From Bog-756 sp963839925 (GTDB taxonomy: Bacteria; Actinomycetota; Acidimicrobiia; Acidimicrobiales; RAAP-2): 64,000 nucleotides of DNA. A program made the translations under genes and the position numbers. The notes under the pieces were generated by a model. It saw only the letters and a list, made by a program, of their open reading frames with translations. It had not been told where the DNA came from and made no database searches. Where the stretch lies: positions 2,170,001-2,234,000 of the forward strand of contig CAWIWV010000001.1 in the NCBI GenBank assembly GCA_963839925.1, given 5' to 3'. Each line of letters opens with the position of its first letter. The stretch's first letter is position 1. Shown piece by piece: positions 23,770 through 31,953 of the stretch.

Positions 23770-25139
23770 TGGACCCCTTGCATCGTTTCCTCGACGCAAT
23801 GGCGCGCACGGTCCGCTCAAACCAGCTCGGACTCCTCGGGCTGGCGCTGGCAGTCGGAGTGCTCTCCGGTCTCGGTGCGGTGCTCTTCCGAGGGTTGATT
23901 CTCGGCATCACCTGGCTCGCGACCGGGTACGGCGAGTTCGGACAGCAGGGGCGGGTCGGCAGCCTGCACGTTCCGGGCCTTGGCGTGTGGTTCCTCCTCG
24001 TCGTCCCCGTCGTCGGTGGTCTTCTCTACGGTCCACTCATCCAGCGGTTTGCACCGGAGGCGCGGGGCCACGGCGTGCCCGAAGTCATGCTGGCGGTGGC
24101 TGAGAACGAAGGGCGCATCCGGCCTCCAGTCACGGTCGTCAAGGCGCTGGCCTCGGCTCTGTGCATCGGTACAGGTGGCTCAGTCGGTCGGGAGGGTCCT
24201 ATCGTCCAGATCGGATCTGCCGCTGCCTCGACCCTCGGGCAAGTCTTCAAGGTGCCGGGGAGCAAACTTCGCGTGCTTGTGGCCTGTGGAGCGGCAGGGG
24301 CAATCGCAGCGACCTTCAACGCACCCCTGACAGGCGTGTTCTTCGGTTTCGAAATCATCCTCCGCGTCTTCTCCATCGACGCGCTGTTCGCCACCATCCT
24401 CTCTGCGGTGGCTGCCGACCTCGTGAGTCGGGCCTTCTTCGGGTCACAGCCCTTCTTTGCGACCCTCCCGCACGGATTGGTGGTTCAACGACCAGCGATC
24501 TTCCTGCTCCTGGCTGTCCTCGGTCTGATTGCCGGCCTGCTGGGCTGGATATTCAAGTCGGTGCTCTATCGAATGGAGGACGCGGTCGACGCGCTCTGGA
24601 GAGGACGACCTGAGTGGGCACGGCCCGCGGTCGGCGGCTTGGCTTTGGGGGCGGTCCTCCTCGCCGTCCCCGAGATGTACGGCGTCGGCTACCCGGTGAT
24701 GGAACGGGCGATCACCGGCCAGTACGTGCTCTGGTTCCTGTTGGTCCTTCTCGTCGCCAAGATCGTCGCAACCAGTTTGACGCTCTCGATCGGCGGGTCG
24801 GGAGGCGTGTTCGCACCATCGCTCTTCATCGGCGCGATGGCAGGGACGGCGTATGGGTCCCTTGCTGAACGTGCCTTCGGGCCGACGGTCGGATCTCCAG
24901 CGATCTTTGCGGTCGTGGCCATGGGAGGCGTGTTCGGTGCCGCAGCCCAAGCCCCGTTGACGGCCACAGCCAGCGCGGTGGAGATGACGGGGAACTACTC
25001 CTTGATTCTTCCGGCCCTACTGGTGGTAGGGGTCGCAACGGCACTTGCCAAGCACCTCAGCACCGAGAGCATCTACACGACGAAACTCTCGAGGCGAGGC
25101 GTCGATATCGACCACCTGAGAGCTGGTTGGGCCCTTTAG
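23769..25139 (+). CDS. ClC-family chloride channel/transporter
   Basis: 456-residue membrane protein of the ClC family, moving Cl- or a related anion, often in exchange for H+. Signature blocks are GHGVPEV (100-106, where the family usually has GSGIP), GREGP (140-144, gating Glu142 present, so an exchanger or gated channel is likely), and GGSGGVFAPSLFIGA in the second half. His replaces the anion-coordinating Ser of GSGIP, a variant that might affect selectivity. No C-terminal CBS domains. It is coupled to the MarR gene by a one-base TGATG overlap and followed by tRNA-Asn on the opposite strand. Confidence 0.9.
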   Translation: MDPLHRFLDAMARTVRSNQLGLLGLALAVGVLSGLGAVLFRGLILGITWLATGYGEFGQQGRVGSLHVPGLGVWFLLVVPVVGGLLYGPLIQRFAPEARGHGVPEVMLAVAENEGRIRPPVTVVKALASALCIGTGGSVGREGPIVQIGSAAASTLGQVFKVPGSKLRVLVACGAAGAIAATFNAPLTGVFFGFEIILRVFSIDALFATILSAVAADLVSRAFFGSQPFFATLPHGLVVQRPAIFLLLAVLGLIAGLLGWIFKSVLYRMEDAVDALWRGRPEWARPAVGGLALGAVLLAVPEMYGVGYPVMERAITGQYVLWFLLVLLVAKIVATSLTLSIGGSGGVFAPSLFIGAMAGTAYGSLAERAFGPTVGSPAIFAVVAMGGVFGAAAQAPLTATASAVEMTGNYSLILPALLVVGVATALAKHLSTESIYTTKLSRRGVDIDHLRAGWAL

Positions 25140-25150
25140 GGTGTCGCCGG

Positions 25151-25223
25151 CTCCGGGGGAGAGACTCGAACTCTCAACCTAGCGGTTAACAGCCGCTCGC
25201 TCTGCCGATTGAGCTACCCCGGA
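25151..25223 (-). tRNA. tRNA-Asn (anticodon GUU)
   Basis: The acceptor stem TCCGGGG pairs with CCCCGGA plus discriminator G. The D-arm carries AGCTCAATCGG, the anticodon arm GCGGC TGTTAAC CGC (anticodon GTT), and the T-arm GAGAGTTCGAGTCTCTC. No encoded CCA. A 25-bp inverted repeat lies five bases upstream of its 5' end. Confidence 0.95.
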
Positions 25224-25227
25224 ATGC

Positions 25228-25252
25228 TGACAACACTGCTGCACCGTTGTCA
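25228..25252. repeat. Perfect 7-bp inverted repeat next to tRNA-Asn
   Basis: TGACAAC (25228-25234) and GTTGTCA (25246-25252) flank an 11-base spacer. The element is just upstream of the tRNA on its coding strand, where it could be an operator or part of the promoter. No partner regulator is evident. Confidence 0.4.
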
Positions 25253-25333
25253 CGCGAGTGAGGAGACTAGCCGCTGCGCAGGGGCCTCACGGGCGGAGGT
25301 GCACGATCTGCGATCGCCGGGCACAATGGGCCG

Positions 25334-25639
25334 GTGAAGCTTCGCGCCGTCACCATCGTCGCCTTCGGCGTCGGCTACGCACTGGGTTCGAGGGCCGGTC
25401 GTGAGCGCTACGAACAGCTGGTGCGTCTCGCCAACGGGATCGGCCAGTCGCCACCGGTCTCGGGGACGACCAGCCTGTTGAAGGAGAAGACCAAGGCGGC
25501 GGCGAATCTCGGGGTCGAACGCCTGCGCGACACCATCGGGGTGCGGCTCGGGTGGCGGGACGGGGACCAGGCGGCCGATGCTCTCGCGCTCGATCTCGCC
25601 GAGGAGCTTGCCGACGCCCTCAACGGCCACCGGCACTGA
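25334..25639 (+). CDS. Conserved actinobacterial small protein (YtxH-like N-terminus)
   Basis: 101-residue protein. It has an N-terminal hydrophobic stretch (VTIVAFGVGYALG), then SRAGRERYEQL, the hallmark of a small actinobacterial family whose start resembles YtxH-type stress proteins. The remainder is helical and acidic, ending in His-rich GHRH. GTG 25334 gives the natural N-terminus. The function is unknown; it may be membrane-associated. Convergent with rpoD, with a 7-bp hairpin between the two. Confidence 0.6.
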   Translation: MKLRAVTIVAFGVGYALGSRAGRERYEQLVRLANGIGQSPPVSGTTSLLKEKTKAAANLGVERLRDTIGVRLGWRDGDQAADALALDLAEELADALNGHRH

Positions 25640-25659
25640 CCGGCGCGAACAGCGGCCCG

Positions 25660-25676
25660 CCGCCGGACTCCGGCGG
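25660..25676. terminator. Candidate bidirectional terminator hairpin
   Basis: CCGCCGG (25660-25666), a 3-base loop ACT, and CCGGCGG (25670-25676) form a perfect 7-bp GC-rich stem between two converging genes. There is no U-tract, so it would be at best a weak or factor-assisted terminator. Confidence 0.4.
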
Positions 25677-25690
25677 ACCGAGCGAACCGC

Positions 25691-27085
25691 TCAGGCTTCG
25701 TCGAGGTAGTCGCGCAGGAGCTGTGCGGACTCCGGCCGGCGCAGTTTTGCCAACGTCTTCGCCTCGATCTGGCGAATCCTCTCGCGGGTGACCCCGAACG
25801 CCTTTCCGACCTCTTCGAGTGTGCGGATCTTCCCGTCCTCGAGACCGAAACGAAGCCGTACGACATCCTGTTCACGCGGAGAGAGGTGACCGAGCGCTTC
25901 TCGCACCGCATCGTCGAGCATCATCCGCGCCGCCGCGTCATCGGGAACGACCGCCTCGCGATCCTCGATCAGGTCGGAGAGGCTGAAGTCGTCTTCGTCC
26001 CCCATGGGTTGCTCGAGTGAGACGGTGTCCTGATTGATCCGCTGGATCTCGCGAACCCGTTCGATCGAGAAGTCGACCCTTGCGGCCACCTCCTCGGCGC
26101 TCGGTTCGCGACCGAGCTCCTGAAGGAGCTGTCGCTGAGCCCAGACAACCTTGTTGATGGTTTCCACCATGTGCACCGGAATGCGGATGGTTCGGGCCTG
26201 ATCGGCGATCGCCCGGGTGATCGCCTGGCGGATCCACCACGTGGCATACGTCGAGAACTTGAAGCCTTTGGTGTGGTCGAACTTCTCCACCGCCCGCATC
26301 AAGCCGAGGTTTCCCTCTTGAATGAGGTCGAGGAAGGCGAGTCCCCGATTGCGGTAGCGCTTGGCGATCGACACGACGAGTCGGAGGTTCGCCTCGATCA
26401 ACGCCTCCTTCGCCTGTTGACCGCGCCGCACCAGCACCCGGTCGGAGGCTCGGCTGGGGTAGGCGTCCCCGGGCTCTCCCTCGAAGGCTGCCAGCCGCTT
26501 GGCCGCCTCTTCACCGATCAGGATCCGTTCGGCCAACTCGACCTCGAGGGTTCCGTCGAGCAGCTTGACCTTGCCGATCTCCTTCAAATACATGTGCACC
26601 GGATCGGGTGCGGATCCCCGGAATCCCTCGCCGTCGGCATACCCTTCCGCTGCCTCGGCGTTGCGCCGTGTCGCCCTCGTCTTCTTTGCCGGAGCCGGAG
26701 TCGCTGCCGGCGCCGCGGACGCTTTCATGCCACTCGACGGATCCAGCGGTTCCGGCGTTGCGACGACCCCACCGGTAGTGCTCACCGGGCCGGTGATCGG
26801 CACCACGGTCGACTCGCCGGTGTCATAGGTGAACTCGATACCCGCGCTCCGGATCGTCTCGACAACCTCGGAGATCAGATCGGCATTCAACTCGACGGCG
26901 CGCAACACGGTCATCAGATCGTCTTGCGTGAGGCCACCGCGAGCGCGGCCCAATCGGATCATCGCCTCGAGCTCGTCGGGGGGCAACGCATCGATGGCAG
27001 TCGAAGCGGCCAACGACTCGGAAGGCGGTTCTTCGATCGGCCTGGGCGCAACCGTCACCGACGGCGCACCATGCTCACCGGTCAC
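25691..27085 (-). CDS. rpoD: Primary RNA polymerase sigma factor (RpoD/SigA family)
   Basis: 464-residue sigma-70. Region 1.1-like acidic N-terminal segment (about 30-90), then linkers rich in Thr/Ala/Lys. Region 1.2 is DPVHMYLKEIG, region 2 has NLRLVVSIAKRYRNRGLAFLDLIQEGNLGLMRAVEKFD and YATWWIRQAITRAI (-10 recognition), region 3 TINKVVWAQRQL, and region 4 the HTH LEEVGKAFGVTRERIRQIEAKTL near the end. Length and content match actinobacterial SigA proteins with an intermediate N-terminus. GTG 27085 starts it, 13 bases after dnaG ends, so the two are likely co-transcribed, the classical macromolecular-synthesis arrangement. Confidence 0.95.
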   Translation of the reverse strand: MTGEHGAPSVTVAPRPIEEPPSESLAASTAIDALPPDELEAMIRLGRARGGLTQDDLMTVLRAVELNADLISEVVETIRSAGIEFTYDTGESTVVPITGPVSTTGGVVATPEPLDPSSGMKASAAPAATPAPAKKTRATRRNAEAAEGYADGEGFRGSAPDPVHMYLKEIGKVKLLDGTLEVELAERILIGEEAAKRLAAFEGEPGDAYPSRASDRVLVRRGQQAKEALIEANLRLVVSIAKRYRNRGLAFLDLIQEGNLGLMRAVEKFDHTKGFKFSTYATWWIRQAITRAIADQARTIRIPVHMVETINKVVWAQRQLLQELGREPSAEEVAARVDFSIERVREIQRINQDTVSLEQPMGDEDDFSLSDLIEDREAVVPDDAAARMMLDDAVREALGHLSPREQDVVRLRFGLEDGKIRTLEEVGKAFGVTRERIRQIEAKTLAKLRRPESAQLLRDYLDEA

Positions 27086-27098
27086 AACCGCTGCCCCA

Positions 27099-29042
27099 TC
27101 ACGACCCTTGGCCCGAAGTCTGCTTCTGCGCCCTCACCGTTAGCCAGGCTACCAATCTGGACGTCGCTTCCGCCGAGGAGACAGGATCGTCCAGCTCCTG
27201 CACCCACCCGGCGGCCGCAGCACCCTCTGCGCGGGCCTCTCGTGACGTCCGCGCCTCTCCGGCGATCACCCGGAGCTCGCGGCGGGTTGCATCGCGAACC
27301 AGCTGGAGAACCACCTCCTCGGGCTCACTCATCGGCTCTTCCACGCACAGTCGCACCAGCAGTGATCGGACCTCCGGAGTCGACGATTCGATGACTTGGT
27401 GCAGTGTGGCGTCGGGATCGGCGTGGGCAAGCGTCTCGAAGGCAGAGCGCTGGAGCCCGTCGCGGAACAGAGCCGCCTCCAGCTGGTGACCGACGTCATC
27501 AGGGCGGTGGATCGCCAAGCGGAGCGCTTCGAGACCCGGGGGGAACTCGTCGGCTTGCCGAGGCGGCTTCCGTGCCGTCGCCAGACCCGAGCCTCCGCGT
27601 CCCTGCCCCCCAGGCCCGCCGTGATCCGATCGCCCACCGATCCCCGCCCCCACCACACTTCCTCCGTCGAACTCTTCCTCGGCCCACCCGTCGTCATCAG
27701 GTTCCCTGACGAACGACTCGCCCGGATCGCCACGAGGATCACGACGCGGTTCGCTGCGCGGCTCGCGACGTCGCTTCTCCAACCGCTCGCGCACCGACAG
27801 CGGCTCGAGCCGGCAGCGTTCTGCGATCTGCATCACGTACTGGTCGCGCACCAGATCGTTCGGATGCTCTGCAACCGCGCCGAGCGCGGCGTCCGCCGCC
27901 CTGGCCCGTCCTTCCGGTGTCGAGAAGTCTGCGGCGTCGAGGATCCGTTCCACCCGGAACTGCAGGAAGGGTTTCGCTCCTTCGATCGCAGCTCGCAGGC
28001 CGTCCGGGTCGGACCTGGCCATCTCCCCTGGGTCCGAGCCCGACGGCAGGTCGGCCACTGCGACGTCCATCGAGAATCGCTGCTCCCATTCGTAGAACCG
28101 GCCGGCGGCCGACTGTCCCGCCCCGTCTGCGTCGAATGCGAGCACGACCCGCGACGCGAAACCGCGCAGGAGCTTCACGTGCTCCTCGGCAAGTGCCGTT
28201 CCACACGTGGCCACCGCGCGTTCCACCCCGACCTCGAACAGACCGATCACGTCGGTGTACCCCTCACAGACCACCACCTCTTCGGACTTGATGATGTCCT
28301 GCTTGGCCCAGTTCAGCGCGTAGAGCGTGCGACGCTTCGAATAGATCGGCGTCTCGGTCGAGTTCTTGTACTTGGCAGGATCGGAGCTTCCCGGAAGGAT
28401 CCGTCCGCCGAGCGCGACCGGATGACCGGACGGGTCGCAGATCGGGAACAGGATGCGAGAGCGAAATGCGTCCTGCAGGCGACCACGCCGATTGACGAAC
28501 CCGAGACCCGAACCGGTGGCGACGTCGTTGGAGAGTTTCAGCCCGACGCACAGCTCGTCCCAACCATCCGGGGCCCAGCCGAGTCGGAAACGCCGGACGA
28601 CCGAGCCGTCGTAGCCGCGACTGCGGAGGTAGTCGCGAGCCTGGCCGGCATCGGCCCCGGCCAGCAGGCGATCGTGATACCACTCGGTTGCCCGCTCCAT
28701 GGCGTCGAAGTAGATCTTGCGGCGCTGGGAGTCCCTGCCGGATCCGACGTCCTCCCGAATGGTGATGCCCGCCTTGTCTGCCAAGCGGCGCACCGCGTCG
28801 ACGAAGTCCAGATGCTCGATCGCCCGGACGAAGCTGATCACATCGCCCTTGGCCTGGCAGCCGAAGCAGTAGTAGAAGCCCTCCTCGGCGTTGACGCTGA
28901 ACGAGGGGGTCTTCTCCCCATGGAATGGGCAGAGCCCGACCCACCGCCGCCCCTGTCGCTTCAACGCCGCGTGCTCCCCGATGAGGGCCACGATGTCCGT
29001 GGCGTCCCTTACCCTGGCGACGTCCTCATCAGGGATGCCCAT
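27099..29042 (-). CDS. dnaG: DNA primase
   Basis: 647-residue primase that lays RNA primers for replication. The zinc-binding domain shows Cys38, His41, Cys59 and Cys62 (CPFH and CFGC). The RNA-polymerase core follows with a TOPRIM domain: VVCEGYTDVIGLFEVGV supplies the catalytic Glu and RVVLAFDADGAGQSAAGR the DxD. The C-terminal helicase-binding region is preceded by a low-complexity Arg/Gly/Asp-rich stretch (about residues 420-490), longer than in many homologues. ATG 29042 gives the family N-terminus MGIPDEDVARVR. Between ppdK (23 bases upstream) and rpoD. Confidence 0.95.
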   Translation of the reverse strand: MGIPDEDVARVRDATDIVALIGEHAALKRQGRRWVGLCPFHGEKTPSFSVNAEEGFYYCFGCQAKGDVISFVRAIEHLDFVDAVRRLADKAGITIREDVGSGRDSQRRKIYFDAMERATEWYHDRLLAGADAGQARDYLRSRGYDGSVVRRFRLGWAPDGWDELCVGLKLSNDVATGSGLGFVNRRGRLQDAFRSRILFPICDPSGHPVALGGRILPGSSDPAKYKNSTETPIYSKRRTLYALNWAKQDIIKSEEVVVCEGYTDVIGLFEVGVERAVATCGTALAEEHVKLLRGFASRVVLAFDADGAGQSAAGRFYEWEQRFSMDVAVADLPSGSDPGEMARSDPDGLRAAIEGAKPFLQFRVERILDAADFSTPEGRARAADAALGAVAEHPNDLVRDQYVMQIAERCRLEPLSVRERLEKRRREPRSEPRRDPRGDPGESFVREPDDDGWAEEEFDGGSVVGAGIGGRSDHGGPGGQGRGGSGLATARKPPRQADEFPPGLEALRLAIHRPDDVGHQLEAALFRDGLQRSAFETLAHADPDATLHQVIESSTPEVRSLLVRLCVEEPMSEPEEVVLQLVRDATRRELRVIAGEARTSREARAEGAAAAGWVQELDDPVSSAEATSRLVAWLTVRAQKQTSGQGS

Positions 29043-29064
29043 GGAGGACGACGGTACCTCGCCG

Positions 29065-31842
29065 CTACTTCTGCGCGTTCGCCTTGGAACCCGACCGGGT
29101 GCGGGACCCAGCCTTGGCTGCCGTCTTGGTCGCCTTGCCCGTTCCCCCGGTGTGCCCGGCAAGGACCGCCTGGGCCGATGCCAATCGGGCAATGGGCACC
29201 CGGAACGGCGAGCAGCTCACATAGTCGAGGCCGGCCTTCGCGAACGTGGCGATCGACTCGGGATCGCCTCCGTGCTCGCCGCACACCCCGATCTTCAACG
29301 AAGGGCGGGTCGCCCTCCCCCGTTCGACACCGAGTCTGACCAGCTCACCGACGGCATCGGGGTCGACCACCTCGAAGGGATTGTTCTTCAAGAGCCCCTG
29401 CTCGAGGTAGGCGGACATCATCCGGCCCTCGACATCGTCGCGGCTGAAGCCGAAGGTCATCTGGGTCAGGTCGTTCGTCCCGAAGGAGAAGAACTCGGCC
29501 TCCTCGGCGATCTCGCCTGCTCGCAGCGCGGCGCGGGGTGTCTCGATCATCGTCCCGATGAGCACCTCGACCGTGCCCGCCGACTTCGATCGACCTCCCT
29601 TGGCTCCTGCCTTGGCCGCTGACCGTGACCCGGGACCGGGGACCGAGGCCGCAGCCCGGGCTTCGGCGATGGCCGCCTCGACCCAGCTCCTGGCGAGGGC
29701 CATCTCCTCACGCGAGATGGTCAGGGGGATCATGATCTCCACGATCGGATGCCCGCCGTCGGCGACCCGATCGAGGGCGGCCTCCATCAGGGCCCGCACC
29801 TGCATCGCGTAGAGCCCCGGTTTGATCACCCCGAGCCGCACCCCACGGGTGCCCAGCATCGGGTTGAACTCGTGCCACACCTTCGCCGCCTCGAAGAGCC
29901 GCTTCTCTTCGGCGTTCAAGCCGGTCGTGGCCTCCTTGATGGCCAGCTCACCCGTGTCGGGAAGGAACTCGTGGAGGGGGGGATCGAGGAGACGAATCGT
30001 CACCGGCAGGGAGTCCATCGCCTCCAGGATCTCTTCGAAATCGGCCCGCTGGGCGACCCGCAGCTCCTCGAGCGCGGACTCCTCCTCCTTGGGCGTGGAG
30101 GCCAGGATCATCCGGCGCACGATCGGCAGGCGGTCCTCGGCGAGGAACATGTGCTCGGTCCGGCACAGCCCGATCCCCTCGGCCCCATGTGCGCGTGCGA
30201 CCGCGGCGTCGGGCCCGTTGTCGGCGTTGGCCCGCACCCCGAGCTGGCCGGCACGGATCGCGTCGGCCCACGACAGGATGGTGTCGAACTCGGGAGGCGT
30301 CTGCCCTTCGACCACCGGAACCTGGCCGAGCACGACGGTCCCGCTGGTGCCGTCGACCGAGATCCAGTCACCCTCGTTGACCACGGTGTCCCCGACCGTG
30401 AAGGACGACGGCCCGACCCGCACGGCCTCGGCCCCGACGACCGCCGGCTTCCCCCACCCTCGAGCGACGACGGCGGCGTGGCTGACCAGTCCTCCTCTGG
30501 CGGTGAGGATCCCTTCGGCGGCCAGCATCCCGTGCACGTCCTCGGGAGAGGTCTCGCTGCGGACCAGGACGACCTTCTCGCCCCGCTCGGCGGCGGCTTG
30601 CGCGTCGTCGGCGGTCAGGTACACCTGGCCGACAGCGGCGCCGGGGGATGCGCCCAACCCCTTGGTGAGCACCTCGTAGCCGCTCCCCGCGAACTGCGGG
30701 TGCAACACCTGGTCGAGATGGTCACCGGTGATGCGACCGACCGCCTCTTCCTTGGTGAGGCGAATCGCCTTCTCCTGCACCATGTCGACGGCCATCTTGA
30801 GCGCCGCACGACCGGTTCGCTTGCCGACCCGGGTCTGGAGCATCCACAACTTGCCCCGTTCGATGGTGAACTCGGTGTCACACATGTCGCGGTAGTGACC
30901 CTCGAGACGGGCGAAGATCGAGAGCAGCTCGGCGTGCACCTTCGGGAACCGGTCCTTCAGCGCCGAGAGCGGTTCGGTGTTCCGAATCCCCGCGACCACG
31001 TCCTCACCCTGCGCGTTGACCAGGAAGTCGCCGTACTCGCCGGTGGCTCCGGTCGCCGGGTCCCGGGTGAAACCGACCCCGGTCCCCGAGTCGTCGTCGC
31101 GGTTGCCGAACACCATCGCCTGCACGTTCACCGCGGTTCCCAAGTCGTGGGAGATCCGCTCCCGCACCCGGTAGGCGATCGCCCGCGGGCCGTTCCACGA
31201 GGCGAACACCGCCTCGATCGCCCCTCGCAGCTGCTCGTCGGGGTCCTGCGGGAAGGGACGGCCGGTGTGGCGCTCAACGATCTGCTGGTAGGCATCCACC
31301 AGGTACCGGAGCAGCTCGATCGGAACACCGGCATCAGAAGTGGTACCGGCGAGCTCTTTGGCTGCGTCGAGCAGGTCGTCGAACTCCGCTGCCGGAATGC
31401 CGAGGACGATCCGGCCGTACATCGCGACGAAGCGGCGGTAGGAGTCGTAGGCGAACCGCTCGTCGTCGGTCTGCTTCGCCAGACCCTCCACCGACTGATC
31501 GTTGAGACCGAGGTTGAGGACGGTGTCCATCATGCCGGGCATGGAGAACTTCGCGCCCGACCGCACCGATACCAGAAGCGGATCAACCGGGTCCCCGATC
31601 CGTTTTCCCATCTTCTTTTCGAGCCGGACCCGAGCCTTGGACACCTCGCCGGTCAGTCCGTCCGGCCAGCCGTCCTCCATGTAGTCACGGCACGCGGTGG
31701 TCCCGATGGTGAACCCCGGCGGCACCGGCAGCCGGAGGACCGAGGTCATCTCCGCCAGGTTTGCGCCCTTGCCTCCGAGGAGGTCCTTCATGTCCATCGG
31801 GGGCTTGCGGTGGGCGTGGTCGAAGTCGAAGACGTACGGCAT
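29065..31842 (-). CDS. ppdK: Pyruvate, phosphate dikinase
   Basis: 925-residue enzyme interconverting pyruvate, ATP and phosphate with PEP, AMP and PPi. ATP-grasp domain at the N-terminus (KDLLGGKGANLAEM; SVRSGAKFSMPGMMDTVLNLG), phosphohistidine domain with catalytic His455 in GGLVSHAAVVARG, and the C-terminal PEP/pyruvate TIM barrel with NADNGPDAAVARAHGAEGIGL and a late GVCGEHGG active-site loop. Unusual features are a Lys/Ala/Gly/Ser-rich insertion at about residues 725-757 inside the barrel and a Lys/Ala-rich C-terminal tail. The start is ATG 31842 (MPYVFDFDHAH). It sits upstream of dnaG in the housekeeping run. Confidence 0.95.
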   Translation of the reverse strand: MPYVFDFDHAHRKPPMDMKDLLGGKGANLAEMTSVLRLPVPPGFTIGTTACRDYMEDGWPDGLTGEVSKARVRLEKKMGKRIGDPVDPLLVSVRSGAKFSMPGMMDTVLNLGLNDQSVEGLAKQTDDERFAYDSYRRFVAMYGRIVLGIPAAEFDDLLDAAKELAGTTSDAGVPIELLRYLVDAYQQIVERHTGRPFPQDPDEQLRGAIEAVFASWNGPRAIAYRVRERISHDLGTAVNVQAMVFGNRDDDSGTGVGFTRDPATGATGEYGDFLVNAQGEDVVAGIRNTEPLSALKDRFPKVHAELLSIFARLEGHYRDMCDTEFTIERGKLWMLQTRVGKRTGRAALKMAVDMVQEKAIRLTKEEAVGRITGDHLDQVLHPQFAGSGYEVLTKGLGASPGAAVGQVYLTADDAQAAAERGEKVVLVRSETSPEDVHGMLAAEGILTARGGLVSHAAVVARGWGKPAVVGAEAVRVGPSSFTVGDTVVNEGDWISVDGTSGTVVLGQVPVVEGQTPPEFDTILSWADAIRAGQLGVRANADNGPDAAVARAHGAEGIGLCRTEHMFLAEDRLPIVRRMILASTPKEEESALEELRVAQRADFEEILEAMDSLPVTIRLLDPPLHEFLPDTGELAIKEATTGLNAEEKRLFEAAKVWHEFNPMLGTRGVRLGVIKPGLYAMQVRALMEAALDRVADGGHPIVEIMIPLTISREEMALARSWVEAAIAEARAAASVPGPGSRSAAKAGAKGGRSKSAGTVEVLIGTMIETPRAALRAGEIAEEAEFFSFGTNDLTQMTFGFSRDDVEGRMMSAYLEQGLLKNNPFEVVDPDAVGELVRLGVERGRATRPSLKIGVCGEHGGDPESIATFAKAGLDYVSCSPFRVPIARLASAQAVLAGHTGGTGKATKTAAKAGSRTRSGSKANAQK

Positions 31843-31953
31843 CGGGCAAGGGACTCCTGGGGTGTTATCGAAGTGGGGTGGCGATCAGGGTCAGGTACCG
31901 GAGCGGAACCGGCACACAGCCGCAGCTCGCGAGCCTACCCGGCGTCTCTGGGG

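Noticed and set aside
27396..29339. Long open frame of 647 codons on the plus strand
   Set aside because: Antisense to dnaG and the end of ppdK; no domain.
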